Source of the DNA: Chloroflexi bacterium UBA6077
Lineage (GTDB): Bacteria > Chloroflexota > UBA6077
DNA: 64,000 nt
Assembly: GCA_002436065.1 (NCBI GenBank)
Contig: DIXP01000112.1
Location: 75,946 to 139,945, forward strand
Reading direction: 5' to 3'
Part shown: positions 24,649 to 33,532 of the stretch, piece after piece
Position numbering within the stretch: position 1 is the stretch's first letter
Layout: every line of letters starts with the position of its first letter
Translations under genes and position numbers: made by a program
The notes under the pieces: model-generated
What the model was told of the DNA's origin: nothing
The model's database searches: none
Seen by the model: the letters and a program-made list of their open reading frames with translations, nothing else

Positions 24649-24795
24649 GTAGTGCAGGGCGCTCTGCCCTGCCGTCCAGTTGCCCCGCCTTGCGTGCCCC
24701 GCCTTGCGCCTTGGCCCATGGGGGCAGGGGTGGGTGGAGCAGGTGGCTATGACCGTGAACGCCAACGGGTGGCAGGGCACAAGGCCCTGCACTAC
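24649..24795. repeat. MITE-like inverted-repeat element, copy A
   Basis: Ends GTAGTGCAGGGC and GCCCTGCACTAC; 147 bp. It has internal CTCTGCCCTGCC near the left and GGCAGGGCAC near the right, and a CCAACGGGT segment. It shares ends and internal segments with the copies at 36665, 41656, 51031 and 62887. The rest of the 310-bp gap (24640-24949) before the HTH gene holds nothing else I can name. Confidence 0.85.
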
Positions 24796-24949
24796 GTGGT
24801 ATATCTCCCCCCTTAGCACCCCAACACCCATCACCCCTTGACCGCGATCCCCGCCCTTGCCTACAATTGCATAGCTTTGCATAGCTTCGTGGAGATTTGC
24901 CCCTCCTGATCGAGCCTTGCGAGTCCATCATTAGGAGTACAGGAGCAGT

Positions 24950-25579
24950 ATGGGCGCACCCAAACAGCCGCACCAGAGTGGAATATGGTTGACCCTGGAG
25001 CAGGCCAGCGAGAGGCTGGGGGTGCATTCCACCACCCTCCGGCGGTGGGCCAATGAGGGGGCTATCGATACCTTCGTCACCCCGGGCGGCCATCGGCGCT
25101 TTCGGGTGGCGGACGTCGAGCGATTCGCGCAGGGCCGCTCGACCCCATGTCTACCTGTCAGGGCCGAGCAAGGGTTGATCGACAGCGCCCTCGCCCAAAC
25201 CCGCCAGGAGATCCCCAAGCAGCGATGGGTGGAGGCGTACCAGGAGGAGGATCGAGAGAATCACCGGCAGCTCGGCCGCCAATTGATGGGACTGGTGCTC
25301 CAGTACCTGGCCCGCCCCGACGACTGCCCTGAACTGCTACGAGAGGCTCGCCTCAACGGTGAGCAGCACGGCCGGTGGGGGGTAGCCCGCGGACACTCCC
25401 TGGTCGACCTGTTGCAGGCCGTCAGCTTCTTCCGGACTACCATGGTGGAGACGGCGCTTCTTCAGTTGCCCCACTCCATCGAGACCCGATCGGAATCGGG
25501 TGTTCGCCTGCTACGCCGCATCGAGAGGTTGCTGAGCGAGGTGCAGGCAGGAGTAGTCGAAATCTACGGAGGTAAGTAG
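24950..25579 (+). CDS. MerR-type helix-turn-helix regulator with C-terminal helical domain
   Basis: 209 aa. Residues 12-62 form an excisionase/MerR-like winged helix (WLTLEQASERLGVHSTTLRR, then TPGGHRRFRVADVERF). The remaining 130 residues are mostly helical (RQLGRQLMGLVLQYLARPDD, VDLLQAVSFFRTTMVETALL). They resemble the C-terminal domain of other Chloroflexota HTH proteins; I have no name for it. AGGAG lies 4 bases before ATG 24950. It precedes the ABC transporter genes by 83 bp on the same strand and may regulate them. Confidence 0.8.
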   Translation: MGAPKQPHQSGIWLTLEQASERLGVHSTTLRRWANEGAIDTFVTPGGHRRFRVADVERFAQGRSTPCLPVRAEQGLIDSALAQTRQEIPKQRWVEAYQEEDRENHRQLGRQLMGLVLQYLARPDDCPELLREARLNGEQHGRWGVARGHSLVDLLQAVSFFRTTMVETALLQLPHSIETRSESGVRLLRRIERLLSEVQAGVVEIYGGK

Positions 25580-25662
25580 TGGCTGGCATCGACCTTGCCA
25601 TGGGGATTCATAAGGATGCGTTTCCCCTTCCCAAGCCCACACCCAACTCAACGGAGAGTCGA

Positions 25663-27258
25663 ATGTCCAGATCCCATACCCTCATGCTGGCCCTGTTGGT
25701 CCTGCTCGCAGCTGCGACGATTGGGGGCTGCTCCCAGACCCAACCCTCGGACGCGGGAGGAGGAGATACCCTCATTCGAGCCATGGCGGCGGAACCGTCG
25801 ATCCTCGACCCCCAAGGCCCAGCCAGCTCGGGCCTAAGTCTGGTAACGCCCTACCTGTTCGACACCCTGGTCACTCGTCAGACAGACGGCAAGTACGCCG
25901 GCCAGTTGGCGGAAAGCTGGTCGGTGTCATCCGACGGTAGGACCATAGAAATGAAGCTGAAGAGCGGCGTCAAGTTCCATGATGGATCGCCCCTGAACGC
26001 CGCCGCCGTCGCCTTCACCTTCGAGCGGTTCAAGACCGCTGGGACCAAGTCGCCCATTTACGGCAGTATTCAGGAGATCGGGCGTGTGGAGCCGCTCGAC
26101 GAGTTGACCGTGCGCTTCAGCTTCGCGGAGCCCAACGCCACCTTCTGGAGCACCATAGCGATGCCCTACGCAGGCATCCTGAGCCCCTCGGCGGTGCAAT
26201 CCGCGGGCGACGAGATGGGCTCGAAGCCGGTCGGGACCGGCCCCTTCCGTCTGAGCGAGTGGGCACGCGGAGTGAGCATCACCCTCACCCGAAATCCCGA
26301 CTACCAATGGGGGCCCGCGGAGGTGAAGAACCGAGGGCCCGTCCACATCCAGAAGCTGGTCTTCAAGATCGTACCCGACGCAGGCACGCAGCTGTCGGCC
26401 CTTCGCTCGGGTGACGTGGACGTCGTGTTCGTCAACGACCCCGGGCAGGTGGCCGCGCTGGAGAAGGAGACGGGGCTCAGGACGGAGCCTGCCGGCATCG
26501 ACGCCCTCGTCTACCTTGGATACAACTGCGCCAAGCCACCCTTCAACGAGGTGAAGGTCAGACAGGCACTCTCACACGCTGTCGACAAGTCCGCGATAGT
26601 CAAGACCGCCCTCGCCGGTCTCGGGACCGAGGCGAACACCCCACAGCCCCCCAGCTGGCTGGGCTACAGCACGGAGCTGAAGGGTTATGGCCAAGACTAC
26701 GACCCGGCCAGAGCCAGGACACTTCTCAAGGAGGCAGGCTTCACACAGTCCTCTGATGGCGGGTGGGAACGAGACGGCAAGAAGTTGGAGGCGAAGCTGC
26801 TAACCTCGACGCGGGCACCCAACGAGGCCATCGCCACCCTGCTGCAGAGCCAGTTCAAGGCGCTGGGGATACCGGTGGAGATCCAGCAACTGGACTCCGC
26901 CGCGGTGATGAAGGCGAACAACGAGGGGGCGTTCGACCTGCTGCTCTGGCGCTACGACTGGAACGATCCGAACGCACTCAACATCTACCTGTCTTCCAGC
27001 CGGATCCGGGAGACCAACCGGGTGTTCTACTCCAACCCGAAGGCCGACGCCCTGTTCGATCGCGGGCTGCACGAGTTGGATCAGGAACGGCGCGCCCAGC
27101 TCTACCAGGAGGTGCAGAAGATCATCCTAGCGGATGCGCCCTGGCAGCCGCTGTACCACCCCACTGAGATGATGGCATCCCGTCAGCGTGTGAAGGGTAT
27201 GGCCATCGGGTCTATGGGGCGGATGCTGGTCAACGACGTGACCATGGACGGCCGGTGA
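25663..27258 (+). CDS. ABC transporter substrate-binding lipoprotein (oligopeptide/nickel type, SBP family 5)
   Basis: 531 aa receptor for an oligopeptide-type importer. It has a lipoprotein signal MSRSHTLMLALLVLLAAATI, then GGCSQ. The family-5 fold is clear: AMAAEPSILDPQGPASSGLS, LAESWSVSSDGRTIEMKLKS, GVKFHDGSPLNAAAVAFTFE and KVRQALSHAVDKSAIVKTAL. ATG 25663 is used because GGAG lies 8 bases upstream and the signal peptide starts there; an earlier GTG frame at 25579 has no signal function. Two permeases follow directly. The ligand may be a peptide, a sugar oligomer or a metal chelate. Confidence 0.93.
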   Translation: MSRSHTLMLALLVLLAAATIGGCSQTQPSDAGGGDTLIRAMAAEPSILDPQGPASSGLSLVTPYLFDTLVTRQTDGKYAGQLAESWSVSSDGRTIEMKLKSGVKFHDGSPLNAAAVAFTFERFKTAGTKSPIYGSIQEIGRVEPLDELTVRFSFAEPNATFWSTIAMPYAGILSPSAVQSAGDEMGSKPVGTGPFRLSEWARGVSITLTRNPDYQWGPAEVKNRGPVHIQKLVFKIVPDAGTQLSALRSGDVDVVFVNDPGQVAALEKETGLRTEPAGIDALVYLGYNCAKPPFNEVKVRQALSHAVDKSAIVKTALAGLGTEANTPQPPSWLGYSTELKGYGQDYDPARARTLLKEAGFTQSSDGGWERDGKKLEAKLLTSTRAPNEAIATLLQSQFKALGIPVEIQQLDSAAVMKANNEGAFDLLLWRYDWNDPNALNIYLSSSRIRETNRVFYSNPKADALFDRGLHELDQERRAQLYQEVQKIILADAPWQPLYHPTEMMASRQRVKGMAIGSMGRMLVNDVTMDGR

Positions 27259-27266
27259 GGTCGTCC

Positions 27267-28196
27267 ATGTCCGGCTACCTGGTGCGGCGAGTCGCGGCTA
27301 TGGTGGTCACAGCGCTGGCCGTGAGCTTCGTCGCATACGTAGGGCTCACCTTTGCGCCGGGCGACGCGGCCGAGATGCTGATCGGGGAGAACGCCTCGGC
27401 CGAGCAGGTGGCGGCGCTGCGCAGCCAGATGAGGCTTGACGCGCCCCTGTGGGAGCGATACGGCGACTACATGGGGAGAGCCCTGACCCGTGGCGACCTG
27501 GGTCAATCGCTGGTAAGCGGACGCAGGGTGACCGATCTACTGATGGAGAGGCTCCTTCCCACCCTGATTCTCGCCCTGGTCGCCATGGGGCTGGCCACAA
27601 TCCTCGGGCTGGCAGTGGGGTTGCTGGCGTCGGCCCGGCCCGGGAGCCGGCTGGACCTGCTGGCCGTGGGCGGCACCGTGCTGGGTCTGGCCCTGCCTCC
27701 TTACTGGGTGGCCCTCCTGCTGGTCATGCTCTTTTCTATCCATCTGGGCTGGTTGCCGGTCTTTGGTTCGGGAACTCTGGCCCATCTGGTGATGCCGGCT
27801 GTAACCCTGGCCCTGCCAACGGCCGCCGTTATTGCCCGACTGGTACGCTCCAGCGTGTTGGAGGTGAAGAGCGCCGATTTCGTCCGCACGGCCCTCTCCA
27901 AGGGACTAACCCCCAATCGGGTGCTCTTCCAGCATGTCCTGCCCAACGGCCTCCTCCCGGCCCTCACCCTGCTTGGGCTCAACCTGAGCCACCTGGTGGG
28001 AGGAGCTTTCGTGGTGGAGACGATCTTCGCCTGGCCGGGCCTCGGCCGCCTCACTGTGCAGGCAGTGTTCGACCGCGACGTACCGGTGGTGATGGGCGCC
28101 GTCCTGCTGGTGGTGCCGCTCTGCCTGGGCATCAACCTGCTGGTAGACCTTCTACACGCGGCGCTGGATCCTCGCGTGCGGCACGAGGCGCTATGA
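27267..28196 (+). CDS. ABC transporter permease, DppB/OppB type
   Basis: 309 aa inner-membrane permease with six predicted membrane segments. It starts in the family manner (MSGYLVRRVAAMVVTALAVS, then TFAPGDAAEM). It has the coupling EAA-like loop SADFVRTALSKGLTPNRVLF and FVVETIFAWPGLGRLTVQAV. ATG 27267 has GAGG 7 bases upstream; a GTG at 27255 overlapping the previous stop is the alternative. It ends in an ATGA overlap with the next permease gene, so the three genes form an operon. Confidence 0.93.
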   Translation: MSGYLVRRVAAMVVTALAVSFVAYVGLTFAPGDAAEMLIGENASAEQVAALRSQMRLDAPLWERYGDYMGRALTRGDLGQSLVSGRRVTDLLMERLLPTLILALVAMGLATILGLAVGLLASARPGSRLDLLAVGGTVLGLALPPYWVALLLVMLFSIHLGWLPVFGSGTLAHLVMPAVTLALPTAAVIARLVRSSVLEVKSADFVRTALSKGLTPNRVLFQHVLPNGLLPALTLLGLNLSHLVGGAFVVETIFAWPGLGRLTVQAVFDRDVPVVMGAVLLVVPLCLGINLLVDLLHAALDPRVRHEAL

Positions 28197-29146
28197 CCAC
28201 CGCAGAGAGAACCGGCAGAGCCACCAACGCTTGCGACATTCAGTGTGAGGGCCGGCAGAGCCGCCGGCCCGAGTCCGGGATTTGGCTCATCGTTGATGCG
28301 AAGAACGGCCTCGCGGACGCCCTCAGCCGCAACCCCGCCCTCAGCCTCGGGCTCGTCCTGCTCGCCCTGGTGGCGCTGCTTGGTCTGATCGTCCCGCCGT
28401 TGACAGCCTACGCGCCGGACCAGGTGATCCCCAATGCCCGGCTGCAGCCCCCAAGCCTAGCCCACCCCTTCGGGACCGACCAACTGGGCAGGGACCTCCT
28501 GGTGAGGGTAGCCTACGGCGCCCACCTGGCAGCCAAGACGGCGCTCCTGGCGGCCGGGATCTCTCTCGTCGTCGGCCTGGTGCTGGGGAGTCTGGCCGGA
28601 TACTACGCGGGGGGGATCGATCAACTGATCTCCCGGTTCATGGATGGCTGGCTCGCCCTTCCCGGCACGCTGGTGGCGGTGGTGATAGTCGCCCGGCTGG
28701 GGGCCTCCCTGGACAACCTTATCCTTGCCCTCGGCTTCATGGGAGTCCCAACCTTCTATCGGATCGTCAGGAACAGCACCCTTTCCGCCCGCCGCATGCC
28801 CTTCGCCGAGGCAGCCATCGCCCTGGGTGCGACAGACCGCCGGGTCATGTGGCGGCACGTCCTTCCCAATATCCTGTCCCCCATCATCGTGCTCACCTCC
28901 TCGCGGCTGGGGATAGTGCTCTTGACCGGCAGCAGCCTCAGCTTCATCGGCCTCGGAGCCCAGCCGCCAATGCCCGAGTGGGGGGCGCTGCTGGCTGCCG
29001 GCAAGAACTACCTGGAGACCGCCTGGTGGTTGGGCGTTTTCCCTGGGCTCGCCACCACGATCTCGGTGGTGGGGCTCAACCTACTGGGTGACGGCCTCCG
29101 GGACTTCCTGGATCCTCGAATGAGAAATGGGCACCTGGGGCCATAA
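28193..29146 (+). CDS. ABC transporter permease, DppC/OppC type
   Basis: 317 aa. The family block HPFGTDQLGRDLLVRVAYGA and the coupling loop FAEAAIALGATDRRVMWRHV, followed by LPNILSPIIVLTSS, identify the DppC-type permease. The ATG at 28193 overlaps the DppB-type stop. An N-terminal insertion (residues about 14-29, CDIQCEGRQSRRPESG) is encoded by a GGGCCGGC/GCCGGCCC palindrome, apparently a small repeat read in frame before the first membrane segment. No DppD/DppF ATPase genes follow in this window, so ATP hydrolysis must be supplied from another locus. Confidence 0.93.
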   Translation: MTTAERTGRATNACDIQCEGRQSRRPESGIWLIVDAKNGLADALSRNPALSLGLVLLALVALLGLIVPPLTAYAPDQVIPNARLQPPSLAHPFGTDQLGRDLLVRVAYGAHLAAKTALLAAGISLVVGLVLGSLAGYYAGGIDQLISRFMDGWLALPGTLVAVVIVARLGASLDNLILALGFMGVPTFYRIVRNSTLSARRMPFAEAAIALGATDRRVMWRHVLPNILSPIIVLTSSRLGIVLLTGSSLSFIGLGAQPPMPEWGALLAAGKNYLETAWWLGVFPGLATTISVVGLNLLGDGLRDFLDPRMRNGHLGP

Positions 29147-29313
29147 CGGGGTCTGTACGTAAGAGGTACAACAGGCTATACTGGGTGCCCCTAGAGACAG
29201 GTCGTTATTGTCCTATCTTGCGCGCGTTTACCTTGGGACGATCCAATCCGCGACGCCGAGAACCCTGGCCTAGGCTACCTCTACGCTCTCGTTTGGAAGG
29301 AGGGGAGCACCCG

Positions 29314-30570
29314 ATGAAAAGGCTGGTGCTGGCAGTGGTCCTGGCTGCGGTGACGATCCTCGTTATGTCAGGCAGCATCTTCGCTCAATCGAAGCCTGAG
29401 TTCAGGCTGGGCTTCAAGGACCTGGCCGATCAGATCCCAAACATAGCGGGGCAGCCGCTGGAAGACGAGCGCTACGATGCCAACGGCGACTCCATACAGC
29501 GGACCACTACCGGCCTTATGGTCTGGCGGAAGTCCGATAGATGGACGGCCTTCACCAATGGTCAGATAACCTGGATCCTGGGACCGTACGGCCTTCAGAG
29601 TCGCCTGAACAGCCAGTTGTACCCGTGGGAGAATGTGCCGCCAGGTCCAACCCCAATCAGCGAGCAACCCGTAAGCCAGCCGCAGTTGCCGGTCGCTCCG
29701 GCGCCGTTCGTGGCGCCGACCGCCACCGCCACTCCCTGGCCTACCCCTGCCTTCGTGCCCCCAACCTTCACCCCCACCACACTCCCAACCCAGACCTATT
29801 CTCCAGACGTGCGGGCAATGGATCCCGAGTCTGCGGGGCTCGGCATCACAGTCAAGAACTTCGCCGCGGAGATCGATTCGGAGTGGGCATGGGTCTGGGG
29901 TTGGAGACCTCATAAGCCCACCACGGTCTACCTGTACTACGATGGTGTCCGGTTGGCCTATGGCATGAACGAGATCCTCGGAAGCAACCTGAGCTCCTAC
30001 GACATGGAGCGGGTGTCATCCACCAACCTCGCGGCGAGAGGACGCGACCTGAAGACCGGTGGATGGGCCATTCTGATGCACGTCAACTACCGCTGGGGTA
30101 TGGAGGACTGGGAAGCCACAACCAAGGCAACCTTCCTGCACGAGTACGCCTACCTGATGATCAACGAGGTCGCTGGTGAGACCGGACCTCAGTGGTTCAG
30201 GGAGGGATTTGCCCAGTGGCTAACCTATCAGAGGGTGAATTCGACCACCACTGAGCAGAGCGCGGTCGACTACGTCGCTCGGGCCAGGAAGGACGGCATC
30301 CTCCCATCGCTCCACAGCCTTAACAACTTCTGGTCTCAAGAGATATCCACGAGTTCAGAGAACCTGGAGAGGGCATACGGGGTTTCCTATCTCACGATAA
30401 AATACCTCACTCAGAGAGTCGGCGGCATGCCAATCCTGCAGGTCCTTCAGAGAACGGCCTCTGGCCAGGACTTCGAGACCGCGCTGTCGGCCCTGACGGG
30501 CTACAATCTCAACACTCTCAACGGTGATTACAGGTCGCTCATTCCAGAGATCAAGACCGAGGAGGAATGA
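29314..30570 (+). CDS. Secreted protein with GLMVWRK-type N-terminal domain and degenerate metallopeptidase region
   Basis: 418 aa. A signal peptide (MKRLVLAVVLAAVTILVMSG...SIFAQ) is followed by a domain containing GDSIQRTTTGLMVWRKSDRW and ITWILGPYGLQSRLNSQLYP, a module I know from secreted Chloroflexota proteins. A Pro/Thr linker (about residues 120-165) leads to a C-terminal domain like peptidase-MA/gluzincins: KATFLHEYAYLMINEV then GPQWFREGFAQWLTYQRV. The usual HExxH reads HEYAY, so the second zinc ligand is missing and the domain may bind without cleaving. AGGAGG lies upstream of ATG 29314. Exported; role unknown. Confidence 0.7.
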   Translation: MKRLVLAVVLAAVTILVMSGSIFAQSKPEFRLGFKDLADQIPNIAGQPLEDERYDANGDSIQRTTTGLMVWRKSDRWTAFTNGQITWILGPYGLQSRLNSQLYPWENVPPGPTPISEQPVSQPQLPVAPAPFVAPTATATPWPTPAFVPPTFTPTTLPTQTYSPDVRAMDPESAGLGITVKNFAAEIDSEWAWVWGWRPHKPTTVYLYYDGVRLAYGMNEILGSNLSSYDMERVSSTNLAARGRDLKTGGWAILMHVNYRWGMEDWEATTKATFLHEYAYLMINEVAGETGPQWFREGFAQWLTYQRVNSTTTEQSAVDYVARARKDGILPSLHSLNNFWSQEISTSSENLERAYGVSYLTIKYLTQRVGGMPILQVLQRTASGQDFETALSALTGYNLNTLNGDYRSLIPEIKTEEE

Positions 30571-30601
30571 GGGGGGGACGATCTCCAATCGAGGAGGGAA
30601 G

Positions 30602-31267
30602 ATGAACGAGGAAAGCCCGGCATTGCAGGAGCGCTCCACCGGAGTGGACCAACGGATTGCCTCACGAGGCCGAAGGTTAAGTGACATCTTACGCTCGGTC
30701 TGCGTGGTGGCAGATATCGGCTTCCAACGCGCGGGGCGCAGCCTCTCAGAGATGACCGGTGCCCCCATGGAGGCCAAGGCCGCTCGGGTGCGCCGAGTCC
30801 CGCTCACCAAGGTGCCTGACCTGGTGGGAGGCGCCGGCGTCGTCGTCGCCGGCATCTACCTCGGGATTAGTGGCGATGTCGACGGGCACATGCTGCTGAT
30901 GCTTCCGCTGAAGGAAGCCTGCTACCTTTCCTCCATGATGCTGGAGGAAGAGGTGAGGCCCGAGGGCGAGATATCGGAGATGGCTCGCTCGGCTCTTGGA
31001 GAGGTGGGCAACATTACCGGCGCATCCTTTCTGTCGGCTCTGGCCGACGCCACGGCGCTGGACCTGGCACCTTCACCTCCGACGATAATGGTCGATATGA
31101 GCGGCGCCGTCCTGGACACGGTGTTGGCCGAACTGGGTATGGAAAGCGAGGAGCTGTTCGTCATCGACACCGTCTTCTCGCAAGAGGAGCGGCAGGTCAA
31201 TGCCCTGTTCCTGGTGTTGCCGCGCCAGCAGCATTTCAACATGATCGTGGAGAGGCTGCCGAGGTAG
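30602..31267 (+). CDS. CheC/CheX-like phosphatase domain protein
   Basis: 221 aa. The start at ATG 30602 is preceded by GGAGG. The central motif ARSALGEVGNITGASFLSAL carries the ExxN pair used by CheC/CheX to dephosphorylate CheY~P. LLMLPLKEACYLSSMML before it and LFLVLPRQQHFNMIVERL at the end fit the CheC fold. Only one full ExxN motif is evident. No chemotaxis genes are nearby, so it may serve another response-regulator pathway. It follows the secreted protein by 31 bases and could be co-transcribed. Confidence 0.75.
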   Translation: MNEESPALQERSTGVDQRIASRGRRLSDILRSVCVVADIGFQRAGRSLSEMTGAPMEAKAARVRRVPLTKVPDLVGGAGVVVAGIYLGISGDVDGHMLLMLPLKEACYLSSMMLEEEVRPEGEISEMARSALGEVGNITGASFLSALADATALDLAPSPPTIMVDMSGAVLDTVLAELGMESEELFVIDTVFSQEERQVNALFLVLPRQQHFNMIVERLPR

Positions 31268-31288
31268 GGGGCCGTACTCGCGGCTGAA

Positions 31289-31401
31289 GTAGGGCAGGGG
31301 TTTATCCCCTGCCGCCGGGCGGTGGTGGGCGCCGCGGTGGGGGATGGGCGACCTCGCGCGTCCATGTCCCGTGGGCGGAAGGGGACAAGCCCCTTCCCTA
31401 C
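31289..31401. repeat. Short inverted-repeat element (GTAGGGCAGGGG family)
   Basis: A 113-bp element with ends GTAGGGCAGGGG and CCCCTTCCCTAC, each forming a small hairpin with its neighbour (GGGG...CCCC). It lies between two convergent genes, before the terminator at 31437. Confidence 0.6.
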
Positions 31402-31436
31402 GCCACGGCAGGGAATTGCGGAACGGCTGTGCCCTA

Positions 31437-31467
31437 GACCGCCGCGGTTTCGGAAACTGCGGCGGTC
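31437..31467. terminator. Bidirectional intrinsic terminator
   Basis: GACCGCCGCGGTTTC pairs with GAAACTGCGGCGGTC (one G-T wobble) and is followed by TTTCT on the plus strand. Outer CTAGACC/GGTCTAG extends the dyad. It lies just after the stop of the debranching-enzyme gene (31476, minus) and downstream of the CheC-like gene (plus). Confidence 0.75.
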
Positions 31468-31475
31468 TTTCTGGT

Positions 31476-33524
31476 CTAGCTTTGGCCTTCGGCCGTCTTG
31501 ATCCAGCAGCGCAGCACCTCGGCCACGCTCCACGCCTGGGCAATGCAGGCGCGAGGGGTGAAGGGGCGGTCCGCATCGAAGACCTCGCTGACGGAACCGA
31601 TCCCCGCCTCCCCAAGGTGGGCCACGAAGCCCTCCAGGTAGTGCCGTGCCCCCGTGACATCGCCTGGATAGAGTTTGAGCCATGCGTCAATGAAGGGGCC
31701 AATAAGCCAGGCCCACACGGTGCCCTGGTGGTAGGCCGCGTCCCGCGCACGGCGATCACCAAAGTACCTCCGCTTGTACTCGGGATCGGTCGGGGCCAAC
31801 GACCTCAAACCGACCGGAGTCACCAGCCTCTCCAGCACCACCTGGATCACCGATTCCCACCGACTGCGGTCAAGGACGGCATGGCGCAGTGATATGGCGA
31901 GCAGTTGGTTGGGACGGCAGGAGGGGTCGTCACCCTCTTCGCCGTCCACAATATCGTACAGATGGCCCTCGTCGGCGTACCAGAAGCGGGCATTGAAGGA
32001 TTTGCGGACCCGCATGGCCAGTTCCGCGAGACGTTCCGCGGGTTCTTCTCCGTACTCCTCCCGAACCCACCGCTCCAGCAACCTCAAAGCGTTGTACCAG
32101 AGGGCATTGATCTCCACGGGTTTACCCCGGCGAGGGGTCACCACCCAATCCCCAACGTGGGCATCCATCCAGGTCAGGGGCAGGCCCTCGGTTCCCTCCC
32201 TCAGCAGGCCATCGGCAGGATCGACCCCGATGCCGAAGCGCGTCCCCTCCAGGTACCGATCGACGATACCCAGAAGCTTGGGGAGAAGGATCTTCAGGGT
32301 TTCCCTATCGCCCGTCGCCTCCATGTAGCGGTCGATGGCATGGAAGAACCACAGGGTTGCGTCAGAAGTGTTGTATACCCCCTCCCGCTGGCCCTCGGGG
32401 AACATGTTGGGGATCAACCCATCGCGGATGTAGTATGCAAAGGTGCGCAGGATGAACTTGGCCTGCTCCGCCCTTCCGGTCGTGAGGGTCAGCCCCTCCA
32501 GGCTGATCATGGTGTCCCGCCCCCAGTCTGTGAACCAGTGGTACCCGGCTATGACGGTGCGGATCCCGTCGCCGGCAGCGTGTGCCCTCGCCACATCTTG
32601 GACGCGGCCGGCCGGGATGATGATGAACTGATCCGCCGCCAGGACCAGCTGCGCGGGAAAGCCGGTGTGGGCAAGCGGAGGGGCAGCGGCCAGCAGCCGT
32701 CGCCGCCGTTCGCGCTCCGCGGCAAGTGCCTCGTCAGGGCGAAGGGCACTCATCACGTCCCGGCTCTCCGTCGAGGCGACCAGGGTAGCGTCATGCCCAC
32801 GAGACAGCTTCAACTCAAAGTAGCCCGGACTCCAGAGATCGCCCACCGCCTCGTAGCCCCGGCTCTCCTCAACCCGGTAGAGCACCTCTGGAATCCTCTG
32901 CTCGTCCTGGTGGAATCGCCACTCATCGGCGTACGCAAGTATTCGTAGGGGTGGGTGCTCCCTCTCGTCGGACAGCTCGTAGTAGCCGTCCAGCGAGGAG
33001 ATGTGATAGCGGCCGTTCAGCGGCTCGCTCACCGGAGCCTCATGGGATCGGAAGTGCATGGAGGGCCTCAACTCCAGACGGACGGCCGCGGGTCCGGACA
33101 GCAGGCGGTAGTTGACGTACACGGTGTTCTGCCTGTGTGCCATCAATATCCGCTTCTCCAGGGTGAACCGCCCCACCCTGTAGCGCCAGACTGGGAGCCC
33201 ATCCTCCATCCGGTACTCCACCGCGCATCCTGGCCCGCAGTATTCCAGGGTATGGTCGGACCGCTCGTGTCCGCTCAGTTGGGTCGCTGTACCGTCCGGC
33301 AAGGCCACTCGTTCGCTCACGTGGGTGAGCATATTCATTCGACCCAGGGGTGCCGGTAGGGCCGCGATGAGCAGGCCATGGTATCGGCGAGTGGAGAGGC
33401 CGGCTACCGTGGAGGATGCATACCCGCCCAACCCGTTGGTTACCAACCACTCGCGATCCAAGAGTGGCTCCTTATCGGACGAGAGCGCCTCAGACCAGGT
33501 CATCTTGAGCACTAGCTTTTCCAT
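31476..33524 (-). CDS. Glycogen debranching enzyme (amylo-alpha-1,6-glucosidase, GDE family)
   Basis: 682 aa. The N-terminal beta-domain begins DREWLVTNGLGGYASSTVAG, followed by LSTRRYHGLLIAAL, the hallmark of archaeal/bacterial GDE proteins. The catalytic (alpha/alpha)6 domain has GYHWFTDWGRDTMISLEGLT and VEINALWYNALRLLERW, then YHQGTVWAWLIGPFIDAWLK. It hydrolyses alpha-1,6 branch points of glycogen-like polymers, releasing glucose or linear maltodextrins for TreY. It starts 8 bases after the treZ stop (AAGGA before ATG 33524), so the two form an operon. Cytosolic. Confidence 0.92.
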   Translation of the reverse strand: MEKLVLKMTWSEALSSDKEPLLDREWLVTNGLGGYASSTVAGLSTRRYHGLLIAALPAPLGRMNMLTHVSERVALPDGTATQLSGHERSDHTLEYCGPGCAVEYRMEDGLPVWRYRVGRFTLEKRILMAHRQNTVYVNYRLLSGPAAVRLELRPSMHFRSHEAPVSEPLNGRYHISSLDGYYELSDEREHPPLRILAYADEWRFHQDEQRIPEVLYRVEESRGYEAVGDLWSPGYFELKLSRGHDATLVASTESRDVMSALRPDEALAAERERRRRLLAAAPPLAHTGFPAQLVLAADQFIIIPAGRVQDVARAHAAGDGIRTVIAGYHWFTDWGRDTMISLEGLTLTTGRAEQAKFILRTFAYYIRDGLIPNMFPEGQREGVYNTSDATLWFFHAIDRYMEATGDRETLKILLPKLLGIVDRYLEGTRFGIGVDPADGLLREGTEGLPLTWMDAHVGDWVVTPRRGKPVEINALWYNALRLLERWVREEYGEEPAERLAELAMRVRKSFNARFWYADEGHLYDIVDGEEGDDPSCRPNQLLAISLRHAVLDRSRWESVIQVVLERLVTPVGLRSLAPTDPEYKRRYFGDRRARDAAYHQGTVWAWLIGPFIDAWLKLYPGDVTGARHYLEGFVAHLGEAGIGSVSEVFDADRPFTPRACIAQAWSVAEVLRCWIKTAEGQS

Positions 33525-33532
33525 ACCATTCC

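Noticed and set aside
27449..28192. Upstream extension of the DppC-type permease frame inside the DppB gene
   Set aside because: Gly/Arg/Pro-rich shadow of the DppB gene; the true start at 28193 has the ATGA overlap and begins the permease sequence.
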